Shown one piece after another: positions 1 through 9,136 of a stretch of 64,000 nt of DNA. Location of the stretch: assembly GCF_002744245.1 (NCBI RefSeq), contig NZ_NKHG01000113.1, positions 1 to 64,000 on the forward strand, in the 5' to 3' direction. Within the stretch, counting starts at the first letter, position 1; the number at the start of each line of letters is the position of its first letter. Under the pieces are notes generated by a model. The model saw only the letters and a program-made list of their open reading frames with translations. It was not told where the DNA came from and ran no database searches. The stretch is from Bacillus pumilus (GTDB lineage Bacteria; Bacillota; Bacilli; Bacillales; Bacillaceae). The translations under genes and the position numbers were made by a program.

Positions 1-23
1 AACTGCACGGCAGTTCCTTTTTT
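1..23 (+). terminator. Terminator of a gene left of the window
   Basis: An AACTGC/GCAGTT hairpin with a 3-base loop is followed by CC and a T-run, the shape of an intrinsic terminator on the plus strand. It would end a transcript entering from the left edge; the gene it serves is outside the window. Confidence 0.55.
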
Positions 24-34
24 TCGTTCAATGT

Positions 35-64
35 ACATATTCTGCCCTCCTGTCTCATAGTGTG
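35..64 (+). promoter_or_regulatory. Mother-cell sporulation promoter of gerQ
   Basis: ACAT at 35-38 and CATAGTGTG at 56-64 are separated by 17 bp. This fits the sigma-K pattern (AC-type -35, CATAnnnT -10) and partly the related sigma-E pattern. It lies about 85 bp before the gerQ start. The same spacing and -10 form recurs before the cupin gene. The sigma assignment is inference from motif shape. Confidence 0.5.
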
Positions 65-146
65 AAAGAGAGAAAGAACGCTATGGAAACAACAGGCGCC
101 TATACGCCTTCTGTTTAGAACATCAAGAGGAAAGAGGAGGAACGTT

Positions 147-674
147 ATGAAGTTGAAAAATCAATTTGGGCAAGGTTCGGGTTTCGAAGGTCAAGATTTT
201 CGCCAGCAACAATATGGAGCAAATCCGTATCCTGCGCAGCAGATGGGTTATTCAGTCCCTCCCCAAACGCAGGGTCAAATGCAGCAGGGGTATACGCCAA
301 TGCCGTCCACTGGTACTTCGCAAGGTCAAGGCACACAAAGCGGCGGCCAGCCATATCAGATTCCTTCTGGACCAATTTATCAGCAAAACGTCACCGGTCA
401 GCTGCCACTTGAGCAGTCCTATATTGAAAATATTTTAAGATTGAACCGTGGCAAGGTTGCTACGATTTATATGACATTTGAGGCAAGTAAAGAATGGAAT
501 TCAAAGATTTTTAGAGGGGTCATTGAAGCTGCAGGCCGTGACCACATTATCATTAGTGATAACAAGACAGGTACACGATACTTACTGTTAACCATCTACC
601 TTGATTACATTACATTTGATGGTGAAATTCAGTATGATTATCCATACTCGATGTCGACGTACTCCCCAAGGTAA
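147..674 (+). CDS. gerQ: Spore coat protein GerQ
   Basis: GerQ (YwdL) is a spore coat protein that B. subtilis needs to hold the cortex-lytic enzyme CwlJ in the coat and that becomes cross-linked late in sporulation by transglutaminase. The 175-residue product has a low-complexity N-terminal half rich in Gln, Gly, Pro, Ser and Tyr (to about residue 90), then a conserved C-terminal domain (about 95-170) with a globular beta-rich look. Length is close to the about 180 residues usual for the family. ATG at 147 is preceded by a GAGGAGG site 6 nt upstream. A sporulation-type promoter lies before it and a terminator directly after, so it is probably monocistronic. Confidence 0.93.
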   Translation: MKLKNQFGQGSGFEGQDFRQQQYGANPYPAQQMGYSVPPQTQGQMQQGYTPMPSTGTSQGQGTQSGGQPYQIPSGPIYQQNVTGQLPLEQSYIENILRLNRGKVATIYMTFEASKEWNSKIFRGVIEAAGRDHIIISDNKTGTRYLLLTIYLDYITFDGEIQYDYPYSMSTYSPR

Positions 675-690
675 AATAAAACATGACAAA

Positions 691-719
691 AGCAAGGTGC
701 AGAGGCCCTTGCTTTTTTT
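691..719 (+). terminator. gerQ terminator
   Basis: AGCAAGG (691-697) pairs with CCTTGCT (707-713), followed by seven T. It begins 17 bp after the gerQ stop. Confidence 0.85.
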
Positions 720-737
720 CTTTTAACTAGGTTTTTG

Positions 738-767
738 ACACACCTTTCAGGCACCGCTCATAAGATG
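738..767 (+). promoter_or_regulatory. Sigma-K-like promoter of the cupin gene
   Basis: ACAC at 738-741, a 17-bp gap, then CATAAGATG at 759-767, matching the sigma-K consensus (mACm, 16-17 bp, CATAnnnT). The predicted start near 773 leaves a short leader before the ribosome-binding site at 791-797. Confidence 0.5.
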
Positions 768-804
768 CCTAGTAGTTTTTATTAAAAGCCTAGAGGTGAC
801 ATCA

Positions 805-1422
805 ATGACTGTTGAGCTGGATTATACATCGCCGAATATCAAATATTCATTTGATTTGAATCAAAGCCCCCTTGTGAAATATGATCAACATAATCTCATA
901 AATGTTTTAGGAAAAAAACAATTAAACTCGTTGGATCAAGTATCCCTGCTGGATATATATTTGAGTAAAAGTAAAGTAGTAGAGCCTCATTATCATCAAA
1001 ATGCCGCAGAGCTTGTTTATTGTATAGCCGGTTCTGCCGCTGTATCCATGCTGAATCCCTTCACAAAAAAGCTGCACACCTACACCATTACCCCTGGGCA
1101 GGTAGCAAATGTACCTCAAGGCTGGTGGCACTATGAAGTCGCCCTGCAGGACAGAACCCATTTGTTAGCCATTTTTAACGCATCGACGCCAGAAGTGATC
1201 CTAGGCTCAGACCTTCTGACCCTTACCCCATCTCATATCATGGCACATACTTATTGCATGAACGAAACACAGTGGAAGCAAGCGACACAGCCTGTGAAAC
1301 CCAGTGCGTTTATCGGACCGTTCTGCCACCGAGAGGACGAGGCGCAAACGCACCCTGTCCCTCCTTCTCACTACGTCCCTTATTATCAAGCACCGCCCAG
1401 CCATTCTCCTTACTGGAGTTAA
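805..1422 (+). CDS. Cupin-domain protein, probable spore protein
   Basis: A single-domain cupin of 205 residues. The cupin barrel spans roughly residues 45-145: motif 1 is seen around HYHQNAAELVYCIAGSA (two His and a Glu available as metal ligands) and motif 2 around PQGWWHYE. The C-terminus is rich in Pro, His and Tyr, a composition common in coat proteins. Spore-coat oxalate decarboxylases have this fold, but those are bicupins, so no enzyme activity is claimed. ATG at 805 is chosen over GTG at 796 because AGAGGTG at 792-798 is the only ribosome-binding site and covers the GTG. The sigma-K-like promoter and the gerQ neighbour suggest late mother-cell expression. The exact role is unknown. 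Confidence 0.75.
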   Translation: MTVELDYTSPNIKYSFDLNQSPLVKYDQHNLINVLGKKQLNSLDQVSLLDIYLSKSKVVEPHYHQNAAELVYCIAGSAAVSMLNPFTKKLHTYTITPGQVANVPQGWWHYEVALQDRTHLLAIFNASTPEVILGSDLLTLTPSHIMAHTYCMNETQWKQATQPVKPSAFIGPFCHREDEAQTHPVPPSHYVPYYQAPPSHSPYWS

Positions 1423-1423
1423 G

Positions 1424-1460
1424 AAAAAAACCGATGCCCCTACCCGAGCATCGGTTTTTT
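1424..1460. terminator. Bidirectional terminator, cupin gene / ywdK
   Basis: CCGATGC (1431-1437) pairs with GCATCGG (1448-1454), with an A-run on the left and a T-run on the right. It can stop transcription from both the plus-strand cupin gene and the minus-strand ywdK. Confidence 0.85.
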
Positions 1461-1463
1461 AAC

Positions 1464-1835
1464 TTATAAATTTTTTGCTGCTGCAATGACAAGCATGATC
1501 CAAGAAGCGATAAATGCCACTCCGCCAATTGGGGTAATGGCACCTAGAATCTTTACCTGAGTCAAGGCAAGCACATAAAGGCTTCCGGAGAAGAAAAGGA
1601 TGCCTGCAAGCATCACCCAGCCAGCGGCCGGAACCAAAGAGACACCTGACAGCTTATCTGCAAGAAAGGCGACAATAAATAGGCCGATCGCATGGAACAT
1701 CTGATATTGAACACCTTTATTCCATATATCTATATACCTTTCAGGAATTTTCCCTTCTAGTCCGTGCGCACCGAAGGCTCCGAGTCCAACGGCAAGCATA
1801 GCGTTAATGGCACCTAAAATGAAAAATAGTTTCAT
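1464..1835 (-). CDS. ywdK: DUF423 membrane protein YwdK
   Basis: A 123-residue integral membrane protein of the DUF423 (YgdD/YwdK) family. Four hydrophobic segments are visible (about residues 4-20, 42-62, 70-90 and 97-118). The N-terminal stretch with [12 protein letters not shown] is the recognisable family signature. Function is unknown across the family. ATG at 1835 is preceded by GGAGAA on the minus strand. In B. subtilis it also stands beside ywdJ; the 58-bp gap here would allow co-transcription from upstream. Confidence 0.88.
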   Translation of the reverse strand: MKLFFILGAINAMLAVGLGAFGAHGLEGKIPERYIDIWNKGVQYQMFHAIGLFIVAFLADKLSGVSLVPAAGWVMLAGILFFSGSLYVLALTQVKILGAITPIGGVAFIASWIMLVIAAAKNL

Positions 1836-1893
1836 TCATCATTCTCCTTATCTCGTCAATTATGTTTATCATAGCGCGGGTCACATCCGACAT

Positions 1894-3213
1894 TCAACTT
1901 TCCCTTTGCGTTGACACGAGATTGTCGGATTTCTTCTTTTTTCGTAACAAGACTTGATCGACCACGATCGCAATGAGCGTGCCGAGAACAAGACCATTAC
2001 TTAATAAAGAAATCATCACAGGATGCATGCCTTTCAAGGCTTCCTGCGGCACAAACATCGCCCCCACGCCTGCCAAAACGGCAATTCCAAGGACAAAACG
2101 AATTCGTGGGATTTCTTCCTTTTCATACTGATCAAATTCAGACATGGCAATCCCAATCATAGAGGAGAACACCACAAAGTTCACAGCAAGCCCCACAGGT
2201 GACGGCAATGCAGAGAAAAAGCTCATCAATAATGGAAATAAACTAATCAACACAATGAGCAGACTTCCGAGAAAAAACGGCTTTCTCGACGGAATTTTTG
2301 TTGTCTGGATAAAGCCTGCTGCCCCCGAAATTGGTACAGGCGCAATCGCACCAATCATCCCGCTCAGTAAATGACCAAATGCCGCAACAAAACCAGCAGG
2401 TCGCGCTCTTTGGCGTTCACGCAGTTCACCAAATGCTTTCACTGAACTTTCCACAATTCGAATACTTGCCAGCATATTCACAATGAGTAAGATCGTAATA
2501 AAAAAGGACGTGACAAGCAATCCACTGTCAAAGACCGGCATGCCGAATGGGAATAACTTCGGAAACTCGATGATATGCTCGGGAATTCGCACCGGCTTCG
2601 CCAATCCAAGGAGAGCGAATAACAGCCACCCGCCTGCAAGTGCGAATAACACAGAAAACTGTCTTAAATAATGCCATTTCGAACGGCTGATGATGAAGGT
2701 CATGACAATAATCAAAATGGATAAACAAAAGACAAGTCCATCCACCTGATTTCCTCGATAGCCGATGCCCATCAGCCCTTTCATGATCGGCTGACTCAAC
2801 TGTACGACAAGTAACAGCAAGTAAATGCCTGTCACGACTGGCGTAAATAACGATGCGAGCCAATTAATAATTTTAAATAGACTAAAAATAAAGAAGAAAG
2901 CAGCACTAAATATTAAAGCCCCTTGTAGTGCTTGCAATGTTTCAGGATACGTCGCAAAGATGGTTCCTGTCATGCCAGCATAAAGGGTATACACACCCCA
3001 CCACAGCCCTGCTGGACTTTCATTGATCGGCAGCATATGGCCGCATAAACACTGCACCATCGCCACAAGTCCAAGCGAAAAGAATGTACTCTGAATCAGT
3101 TCTGCCGATTGCACTTGATTCAATTCAAATGCTTGTGCAATCGCAATCGGTACTGCAATAGAAGCTGCGATAAAAAATGCCATCCATTGAATGGCGCCCA
3201 AAAATAGTTTCAA
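1894..3213 (-). CDS. ywdJ: Xanthine/uracil-type permease YwdJ (NCS2)
   Basis: A 439-residue NCS2 (xanthine/uracil) permease with 12-14 hydrophobic segments across its whole length. NCS2 proteins are proton symporters for nucleobases in the cytoplasmic membrane. The loop ISGAAGFIQTTKIPSRK (about residues 295-311) lies where family members carry the substrate-site helix. The substrate cannot be read from sequence. The C-terminus is a basic tail. It is followed by ywdK and preceded by ywdI at 34 bp on the same strand, so ywdI-ywdJ-ywdK may be one transcript. No purine riboswitch or PyrR attenuator is seen upstream. Confidence 0.88.
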   Translation of the reverse strand: MKLFLGAIQWMAFFIAASIAVPIAIAQAFELNQVQSAELIQSTFFSLGLVAMVQCLCGHMLPINESPAGLWWGVYTLYAGMTGTIFATYPETLQALQGALIFSAAFFFIFSLFKIINWLASLFTPVVTGIYLLLLVVQLSQPIMKGLMGIGYRGNQVDGLVFCLSILIIVMTFIISRSKWHYLRQFSVLFALAGGWLLFALLGLAKPVRIPEHIIEFPKLFPFGMPVFDSGLLVTSFFITILLIVNMLASIRIVESSVKAFGELRERQRARPAGFVAAFGHLLSGMIGAIAPVPISGAAGFIQTTKIPSRKPFFLGSLLIVLISLFPLLMSFFSALPSPVGLAVNFVVFSSMIGIAMSEFDQYEKEEIPRIRFVLGIAVLAGVGAMFVPQEALKGMHPVMISLLSNGLVLGTLIAIVVDQVLLRKKKKSDNLVSTQRES

Positions 3214-3247
3214 ACAGAATCACCTTCCCTTTGTCGTGACAAGACCA

Positions 3248-3595
3248 CTAAAAATCAAAAATAGAGTCGCCGTTCCCGTCTCTCTCTTTTTGGCCCTCTT
3301 CTTTATGCTGAAATTTTTTTGCACCACTAGCCCCCATCAGCTTCTCAAGCATCGCTTGATCCGTAGACACGGATGGAGCAGATGGTGCCTGTATAGATGG
3401 AGGTGGCGAAATGACTGACGGCTGCGGTATTTGCCCCGGTGTTGGTGCGTCGAGAATAACATCACACAACGAAGAAATCGCCGCCACTTGACGTTTCACC
3501 TCTTCATCATTTCCACTTTGTTTCGCTTTTTGAATCGCTTCCTCCATTTTTTGAAGCAGACTTGATATATGAATATTCAAGGGTTGACCCTCCAA
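3248..3595 (-). CDS. ywdI: Conserved hypothetical protein YwdI
   Basis: A 115-residue soluble, charged protein (DUF5327-like, matching B. subtilis YwdI by position and size). The N-terminal third is a predicted amphipathic helix (HISSLLQKMEEAIQKAK), the middle is a Pro/Ser/Ala-rich linker (about residues 50-80), and the C-terminus is acidic with many Lys and Gly. No catalytic motif or membrane segment is visible. It heads the ywdI-ywdJ-ywdK run on the minus strand. Function unknown. Confidence 0.75.
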   Translation of the reverse strand: MEGQPLNIHISSLLQKMEEAIQKAKQSGNDEEVKRQVAAISSLCDVILDAPTPGQIPQPSVISPPPSIQAPSAPSVSTDQAMLEKLMGASGAKKFQHKEEGQKERDGNGDSIFDF

Positions 3596-3748
3596 TCATA
3601 AAAATTCGTTTTCAACATTATTTTACCAAATGAACAAACCAAATGGGTTCATTTTTTCAAAGCAGTGCGCTTATGTACCTCTTATTTGACCAGTATGGGT
3701 GATTCACACATAATAAAAGGAACAAAATCATCTCTATGAAAGGATTGA

Positions 3749-5110
3749 ATGATGGACAAGCACACTGCTCTTTTTAACAAACAGAAAGTCTTTCACAAGC
3801 CGGCGGTTCAAGAACGTATCCGCCTCCTTAAAAACTTGAAATCTGAAATCAAACAGCATGAAAAGGACATTTTACAAGCCTTAGCCCATGATTTACATAA
3901 ATCGGAACAGGAAGCATATTCAACAGAGATTGGGATGGTATATGAAGAAATCAATCATACCGTGAAGCATCTTCACAAGTGGGCAAAGCCATCCCGCGCG
4001 AAAACACCTCTGACGCATATCGGGTCGAAGAGCATGATCATCAAGGAGCCTTACGGAAGTGTTCTCATTATTGCTCCTTGGAACTATCCATTCCAACTGG
4101 CCCTTTCTCCATTAGTCGGAGCCATTTCTGCTGGGAATGCCGTCACATTAAAACCGTCAGAACTGACGCCGCAAGTCTCAAAAGTGATCGGTACAATTGT
4201 AGAACGTGTGTTTAAAGAAGATCATGCGGCGGTCGTAGAAGGCGGTGTGGATGTCAGTACAGAGCTGCTGAAGCTACCCTTTGATTATATCTTCTTTACT
4301 GGAAGTGTGGCGGTCGGCAAAGTTGTCATGGAAGCCGCCGCAAAGCATCTAACACCTGTCACACTTGAGCTTGGCGGAAAAAGCCCTTGCATTGTCACGC
4401 CTGATGCAGACATCAAGCTCGCTGCGAAGCGAATCACCTTTGGCAAATTCACCAATGCTGGTCAAACCTGCATTGCACCAGACTATTTGCTTGTTCATGA
4501 ATCCATCAAAGAGGACCTTTTGCGGGAAATGACCACCTGTATCCGTGACTTTTATGGAAAGCAGCCCGAAACGCATCCGCACTTTGGGAAAAACGTCAGC
4601 CAGCGCCATTTTAACAGGCTCTCACAATTTCTTTCAAATGGCACGATCGTAACGGGAGGACAGCGCAATGAACAAGAGCTTAAAATCGCACCGACCATTT
4701 TAGATCACATCACGTGGGAAGACCCCGTCATGCAGGAGGAAATTTTCGGTCCGATTCTGCCTGTCATGACATTTGATTCTCTGCATGAGGTCGTTGACAT
4801 GGTCAAGGCAAGGCCGAAGCCGCTCGCCCTTTACTTATTTACAACAAGTAAAGATGCGGAATCATATATTCTAGACAATCTCTCATTTGGCGGAGGATGC
4901 ATCAATGACACGCTGATGCATGTGGCCACCCCTTACTTGCCATTTGGAGGCGTCGGTGAAAGCGGCATGGGACGATATCATGGGAAGGACAGCTTTTTCA
5001 CCTTTACACATGAAAAAGGCGTCCTGCGCCAGACCAATCGATTTGATTTTTCCTTCCGGTATCCAAATGCAAAAAATGGACTCGACATTGTCCGTAAATT
5101 TTTAAAATAA
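3749..5110 (+). CDS. ywdH: NAD(P)-dependent aldehyde dehydrogenase YwdH
   Basis: A 453-residue class 3-type aldehyde dehydrogenase, oxidising aldehydes to acids with NAD(P). The catalytic Cys is C241 in NAGQTCIAP; the general base Glu is E207 in TLELGGKSP; the nucleotide-binding GSVAVGK lies near residue 182. The C-terminal [12 protein letters not shown] signature is present. The compact length without an N-terminal extension fits the fatty-aldehyde dehydrogenase branch. Two adjacent ATGs occur at 3749 and 3752 after AAAGGA; the second has the better spacing, a 1-residue difference. It is divergent from ywdI and is followed by a hairpin at 5114-5140. Confidence 0.92.
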   Translation: MMDKHTALFNKQKVFHKPAVQERIRLLKNLKSEIKQHEKDILQALAHDLHKSEQEAYSTEIGMVYEEINHTVKHLHKWAKPSRAKTPLTHIGSKSMIIKEPYGSVLIIAPWNYPFQLALSPLVGAISAGNAVTLKPSELTPQVSKVIGTIVERVFKEDHAAVVEGGVDVSTELLKLPFDYIFFTGSVAVGKVVMEAAAKHLTPVTLELGGKSPCIVTPDADIKLAAKRITFGKFTNAGQTCIAPDYLLVHESIKEDLLREMTTCIRDFYGKQPETHPHFGKNVSQRHFNRLSQFLSNGTIVTGGQRNEQELKIAPTILDHITWEDPVMQEEIFGPILPVMTFDSLHEVVDMVKARPKPLALYLFTTSKDAESYILDNLSFGGGCINDTLMHVATPYLPFGGVGESGMGRYHGKDSFFTFTHEKGVLRQTNRFDFSFRYPNAKNGLDIVRKFLK

Positions 5111-5113
5111 ACT

Positions 5114-5145
5114 GGACGAAGGGATTTCCCCCCTCGTCCTATTTT
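5114..5145. terminator. Terminator between ywdH and ung
   Basis: GGACGAAGGG pairs with CCCTCGTCC across a short loop, followed by TATTTT on the plus strand. It sits between the convergent ywdH and ung stop codons. Confidence 0.6.
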
Positions 5146-5825
5146 CATTCGATATCCTTGATACACCAGTTGATTTCTTCAAGCCCCATTTGCTTTAAAT
5201 ACGCATTTGCCTGAGAAAACGGACGACTGCCAAAAAAGCCGTTTCTTGCAGAAAAAGGACTTGGATGAGGGGATTCAATGATGTAATGCTTGCTTTGATC
5301 AATGCGTTCTTTTTTATTTTGAGCATGTCTTCCCCATAACACAAAAACGACTGGTTGACTCCGTCCATTCAGCACATCAATGATCCGGTCTGTCACACGT
5401 TCCCAGCCCTTACCTTTATGCGAATTCGCTTCACCCTTTCTCACAGTTAACACCGTGTTTAAGAGCAGCACACCCTGCTCTGCCCAGCTGACAAGTGAGC
5501 CATGGTTTGGGACAGGACAGCCGAGATCATCTTTTAGCTCCTGAAAAATATTTCTCAAAGACGGCGGCTGCTTGACACCAGGCTGAACAGAAAAGCTTAA
5601 TCCATGTGCCTGTCCTGGACCATGATAAGGGTCTTGTCCCAAAATCACCACTTTGACCTCTTCATACGACGACAAATGAAGCGCACGATAAATGTCATCT
5701 GGTTTTGGAAAGATCGTCTGTGTGCGATATTCTTCCTTCACCCACTCACGTAATTCCTGATAGTATGGCTGTTCAAATTCACTTTTCATGACAGCCCACC
5801 AGCTATCATTTAAAAATGGCTTCAT
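5145..5825 (-). CDS. ung: Uracil-DNA glycosylase
   Basis: Family 1 uracil-DNA glycosylase, which excises uracil from DNA as the first step of base excision repair. The water-activating motif [13 protein letters not shown] carries the catalytic Asp D65, and the DNA-intercalation motif HPSPFSA carries His H187. At 226 residues it has the usual length. The start at 5825 (MKPFLNDSW) is preceded by AGGAGGAG on the minus strand; a longer in-frame reading to 5885 has no site and would intrude into ywdF. Its ATG overlaps the ywdF stop (ATGA), so the two are translationally coupled, as in B. subtilis. Confidence 0.97.
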   Translation of the reverse strand: MKPFLNDSWWAVMKSEFEQPYYQELREWVKEEYRTQTIFPKPDDIYRALHLSSYEEVKVVILGQDPYHGPGQAHGLSFSVQPGVKQPPSLRNIFQELKDDLGCPVPNHGSLVSWAEQGVLLLNTVLTVRKGEANSHKGKGWERVTDRIIDVLNGRSQPVVFVLWGRHAQNKKERIDQSKHYIIESPHPSPFSARNGFFGSRPFSQANAYLKQMGLEEINWCIKDIE

Positions 5826-6649
5826 TGCGCTTCTCCTCCTTCTGTCTGCTGTGCCAATCTTGAGATCATCGGTTTTCCATCCCACACCATCTCACTCTCT
5901 GATTCTCGTTTTTTCATCGCTGGTTCTTCTAATAGGACCGCAAAGTTCGCTGTCGGCAGATCGCCCAGCTGATGCTTTTCACTCAGATCATCTAAGTAGT
6001 TTTTCCTTGTTTCACCAAGGTCACTGGACTGATTTCCACCGCCGTCAAAGAACGCATAGATCACGCTGGCAGCTGGCACTCGTTTTACTCGTGCATGCTG
6101 TGATACTCGCAAGAAAAAGTCCCAATCCCAGTAATGATGCATGGCTGGATCAAAGTAACCAATCTCATCGTGTATGTGGCGTTTGTACATACTGCCAGAA
6201 GGGACATATGTAGAAAAGACACGCATATCCTCAATGTCCGCTGTATAAGCAAACAAACGTCTCGATACCGGAAAACGAGTAGTACCTTTTTCTTCAAACG
6301 AAACAATTTCTGCGTCAGAAAAGACAAAATCTGCGTCTTCCAGCGCCTTGCTCATACGTTCTATATGACAAGGTGTAAAGTAATCATCGTCGTCACTTAG
6401 CATGATGACATCTCCTATAAGCTCCCGCACCCCAACATTTCTTGCATTCACGTGCTGGACATTCTCATCTAAATGAATCAAGCGGATCGGGAGCTCAGGA
6501 TAGAGTTGCTGAATGATATCTACTCGCTCTCCTGCATCATTCACTACTACAATTTCAATAGGTTGCACGGTTTGTCTCGAGATGGATTCAAGCAGCTCAC
6601 ACAGTGCATTGAGCCGGTTATGTGTCACAATTAATAAGGAAATCTTCAT
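5822..6649 (-). CDS. ywdF: Family 2 glycosyltransferase YwdF
   Basis: A 275-residue soluble GT-A fold glycosyltransferase of family 2. The N-terminal nucleotide-sugar domain begins [14 protein letters not shown]; the metal-binding acidic motif is LSDDDDYFT around residues 88-96, and an acceptor-side WDWDFFLR motif lies near residue 160. There is no membrane segment, so it probably works at the inner face of the membrane on a lipid-linked or peptidyl acceptor. Sugar donor and product are unknown. It overlaps ung by 4 nt (ATGA). Confidence 0.88.
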   Translation of the reverse strand: MKISLLIVTHNRLNALCELLESISRQTVQPIEIVVVNDAGERVDIIQQLYPELPIRLIHLDENVQHVNARNVGVRELIGDVIMLSDDDDYFTPCHIERMSKALEDADFVFSDAEIVSFEEKGTTRFPVSRRLFAYTADIEDMRVFSTYVPSGSMYKRHIHDEIGYFDPAMHHYWDWDFFLRVSQHARVKRVPAASVIYAFFDGGGNQSSDLGETRKNYLDDLSEKHQLGDLPTANFAVLLEEPAMKKRESESEMVWDGKPMISRLAQQTEGGEAQ

Positions 6650-6776
6650 ATTGGTCTTACTCCTTTAATAGATTCGTCTTTTTCATTAAAACATAAATTG
6701 GCTTTCTTCTCATGATATAAAAGGCGGTTTGATCTTACGAGAAGATGGGAAATTTTGATGAAAAGGAGTGATCACT

Positions 6777-7091
6777 ATGGAATATTTCACGGTAGAGAAT
6801 AGCAAAGAAGCGAAACAGACCATCGAAAACATCCATTCAGCGGATTCATCAAAGGACACCGTTTTTGTTTTTGCGTATGACCCAGAACGCTCTGATAACG
6901 TAACGGAGCATACGGCTGCCAAAAGCATGACAGCGATCGACCAAGGGGTTTTAGATCAAATCGCCAATGTCATCCGCACCCGGGATGATGAGCTGATGGC
7001 CAAATTGATGTCGGTTGGCGCCGATCAGGAGTTAGCCTTAACGCTTTTAGAGGAACTGAAAAAAGGAAAATTGGTGATTTGTAAAAGGTGA
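6777..7091 (+). CDS. YflT-like general stress protein
   Basis: A 104-residue small soluble protein resembling the heat-induced stress protein YflT / general stress 17M family: an N-terminal beta-alpha unit (MEYFTVENSKEAKQTIENI), a beta strand DTVFVFAYD, then two helices ending in a short strand (KLVICKR). Family members belong to the sigma-B general stress regulon, but their biochemical role is unknown and no sigma-B promoter was located here. ATG at 6777 has AAAGGAG 8 nt upstream; GTG at 6768 overlaps that site and is rejected. A terminator follows. Confidence 0.65.
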   Translation: MEYFTVENSKEAKQTIENIHSADSSKDTVFVFAYDPERSDNVTEHTAAKSMTAIDQGVLDQIANVIRTRDDELMAKLMSVGADQELALTLLEELKKGKLVICKR

Positions 7092-7098
7092 GGGATTG

Positions 7099-7132
7099 AA
7101 GCGTTCCGCGAAGAGAGTAGGAACGCTTTTTT
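7099..7132 (+). terminator. Terminator after the YflT-like gene
   Basis: AAGCGTTCC (7099-7107) pairs with GGAACGCTT (7120-7128), followed by T residues. Confidence 0.85.
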
Positions 7133-7220
7133 ATGTCGTTTCATTGTGATAAATGGGAAAGCTGATTATAATAAGGGAAGAACAGTAACTGTTACACATC
7201 ACATTGGAGGTTCAGCAACT

Positions 7221-8030
7221 ATGTCTATGAATAAAGCACTCACCATCGCAGGTTCGGATTCAAGCGGCGGTGCAGGTATCCAAGCAGATTTAAAAACGTT
7301 TCAAGAAAAAAACGTCTACGGGATGACAGCTTTAACAGTTGTCGTTGCAATGGACCCTCATAATCACTGGGATCATCAGGTGTTTCCAATCGATACGGCA
7401 ACCATTCGTGCGCAGCTCTCGACCATTGTGGAAGGCATCGGGGTAGATGCTCTAAAAACAGGCATGCTCCCAACGGTCGACGTGATTGAAATCGCAGCTG
7501 AAACCATCAAAACCTATGATTTAAAAAATGTCGTCATTGATCCTGTCATGGTTTGTAAGGGGGCAAACGAGGTCCTTTACCCTGAGCACGCTGAAGCATT
7601 ACGCGAAAAGCTTGCCCCACTGGCAACCGTCATCACACCTAACCTTTTCGAGGCAGGTCAATTAAGTGGCATCGGTGAGATTAAAACGATCGAACAAATG
7701 GAAGAAGCAGCAAAACGCATCCACGAACTTGGTGCAAAGTATGTGGTCATCACTGGAGGCGGTAAGCTAAGCCAAGATCAAGCGATTGATTTGCTTTATG
7801 ATGGACAAACCTTCGAACGCCTTGAATCTGATAAGATCGACACACAATACACACATGGCGCAGGCTGCACATTCTCAGCCGCAGTCACAGCTGAGCTGGC
7901 AAACGGATCAGAGGTGAAGGAAGCGATTTATGCAGCAAAAGAATTCATCACTGCTGCTATCAAAGGCTCTTTCCAGCTAAATGAATATATCGGACCAACC
8001 AAACATTCCGCTCATCGTTTTGACAAATAA
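7221..8030 (+). CDS. pdxK: Pyridoxine kinase (HMP-kinase-like)
   Basis: A 269-residue ribokinase-fold kinase matching B. subtilis PdxK (YwdB), which phosphorylates pyridoxal/pyridoxine/HMP with ATP in vitamin B6 salvage. It shows the N-terminal ALTIAGSDSSGGAGIQADL signature, the KTGML segment, and the anion-hole motif THGAGCTFSA with the catalytic Cys at C216. ATG at 7221 has TTGGAGG 10 nt upstream; an in-frame reading from 7146 has no site and is rejected. Because ThiD is closely related, HMP-phosphate kinase activity cannot be excluded. It is monocistronic, between two terminators. Confidence 0.88.
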   Translation: MSMNKALTIAGSDSSGGAGIQADLKTFQEKNVYGMTALTVVVAMDPHNHWDHQVFPIDTATIRAQLSTIVEGIGVDALKTGMLPTVDVIEIAAETIKTYDLKNVVIDPVMVCKGANEVLYPEHAEALREKLAPLATVITPNLFEAGQLSGIGEIKTIEQMEEAAKRIHELGAKYVVITGGGKLSQDQAIDLLYDGQTFERLESDKIDTQYTHGAGCTFSAAVTAELANGSEVKEAIYAAKEFITAAIKGSFQLNEYIGPTKHSAHRFDK

Positions 8031-8035
8031 ACCAA

Positions 8036-8076
8036 TAAAAACCGATTCGCCTCGATTGAGTGAATCGGTTTTTTGT
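8036..8076. terminator. Terminator downstream of pdxK
   Basis: ACCGATTC (8041-8048) pairs with GAATCGGT (8062-8069) and is followed by a T-run; an A-run precedes it, so it may also act on the minus-strand gene at 8094. Confidence 0.85.
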
Positions 8077-8093
8077 TTATCCAAAGACTTTAT

Positions 8094-8537
8094 TCAATTT
8101 TTAACAGTTTTCTCAAGGTCATTTAATTGATTGGTGAAACCAGAATGATCCACTTGGGGTGCAATGTTTTCTAGAAACCGAATGAATTCCCGGCCAGAAT
8201 CAATGAAGTTATCTACAAATTCTTTATAATTAGCAATCAAAATTTGATTTTCAAGTGATAACATCACTTCATGGTCAGACCTTTTTTCTAACTGTATCTC
8301 TAATGGAACACTCGGGTAATAGATTTTCGCATATCCTTCTTCCACATATTCTTCAAAAATATTAGCGTAATAATGCCACAACTCTTCTATATAATCAGGA
8401 TTGTCCAAATCCTCAATTTTACCTTTTTTTCCATGATCAAACGTAATTGTTCCTTCTAAATTTGTAAATCCCTGTTCCATGAAGTCTTCTTTCGTAGCAA
8501 CGAATTTCTTGATACTTTCAATATCATGAATTGACAC
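8094..8537 (-). CDS. Hypothetical acidic protein, unknown family
   Basis: A 147-residue soluble, acidic protein with no membrane segment or signal peptide. Predicted mixed alpha/beta: an N-terminal helix, strands around GTITFDH and EIQLEKRSDHEVMLSL, and a C-terminal helical part rich in aromatic residues. I do not recognise the family. Size, acidity and isolated position recall immunity proteins of contact-dependent or LXG toxin systems, but no toxin gene is next to it, so this is only a suggestion. The start is probably GTG at 8537, with only a weak site (AGAGA) close by; the first in-frame ATG would lose 18 residues. It lies between pdxK and ywdA, where I recall no such gene in B. subtilis. 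Confidence 0.6.
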   Translation of the reverse strand: MSIHDIESIKKFVATKEDFMEQGFTNLEGTITFDHGKKGKIEDLDNPDYIEELWHYYANIFEEYVEEGYAKIYYPSVPLEIQLEKRSDHEVMLSLENQILIANYKEFVDNFIDSGREFIRFLENIAPQVDHSGFTNQLNDLEKTVKN

Positions 8538-8668
8538 ATATCTCTCTTCGCTAAGATTTTTATGAGTAACTTTTTACGCTATAGCTTAAATAAGCCTTGT
8601 GCAGAACATCATTATCTAGTGTTAACTCTTAAGCTAGGACATTCTTACAAACTCGTAATCTGGCTTTA

Positions 8669-8923
8669 CTACTTTTGCTGATCCGATTCTTTCGCTATTT
8701 TTCGAATAAAGGCTTCAATGGATTCAACAAATAAGGCATATTCTTTCATTTGTTTATACGTATCTGACAGCTTCTCTTTTACTTCTTCCTGCTCTAGAGA
8801 AGGTTCACCGAGAATAGATTGGACTTGAATCAGCAATTCTTTATATTCTTCACGTTTATCTTCAACATGATCTGCCATTGTCTCCAAGCGTTTTCTAGTC
8901 GTCGGTTGCTGTTTTGAATTCAA
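8669..8923 (-). CDS. ywdA: Small protein YwdA
   Basis: An 84-residue hydrophilic, mostly helical protein with many Glu, Lys and Gln, matching YwdA in size and position next to sacA. No motif gives a function. It follows sacP-sacA on the same strand, separated from sacA by about 200 bp that include a sacA terminator-like hairpin, so its link to sucrose metabolism is positional only. The ATG at 8923 is preceded by AAAAAGGGG. Confidence 0.75.
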   Translation of the reverse strand: MNSKQQPTTRKRLETMADHVEDKREEYKELLIQVQSILGEPSLEQEEVKEKLSDTYKQMKEYALFVESIEAFIRKIAKESDQQK

Positions 8924-9113
8924 GTAAACAACCCCTTTTTGTCTTACCGCATTTGGATAAACGTCAGCCTCAGCTGTATATATTTTAAAATGATACCATA
9001 ATTCAACCTGTTATCATATATGTAAAACGTCATCAAACCGCTCCCCACCACCTGAGACAACCTTTGATTCTACGCTCTATAGGCGCTAAGATACAGGCTG
9101 ATCTCACTAGAAA

Positions 9114-9136
9114 GAAGCAGATCAACGACCTGCTTC
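9114..9136 (-). terminator. Hairpin at the end of sacA
   Basis: GAAGCAG and CTGCTTC (9114-9120 and 9130-9136) form a stem that overlaps the sacA stop; on the minus strand it is followed by TTTCT. A weak terminator. Confidence 0.5.
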
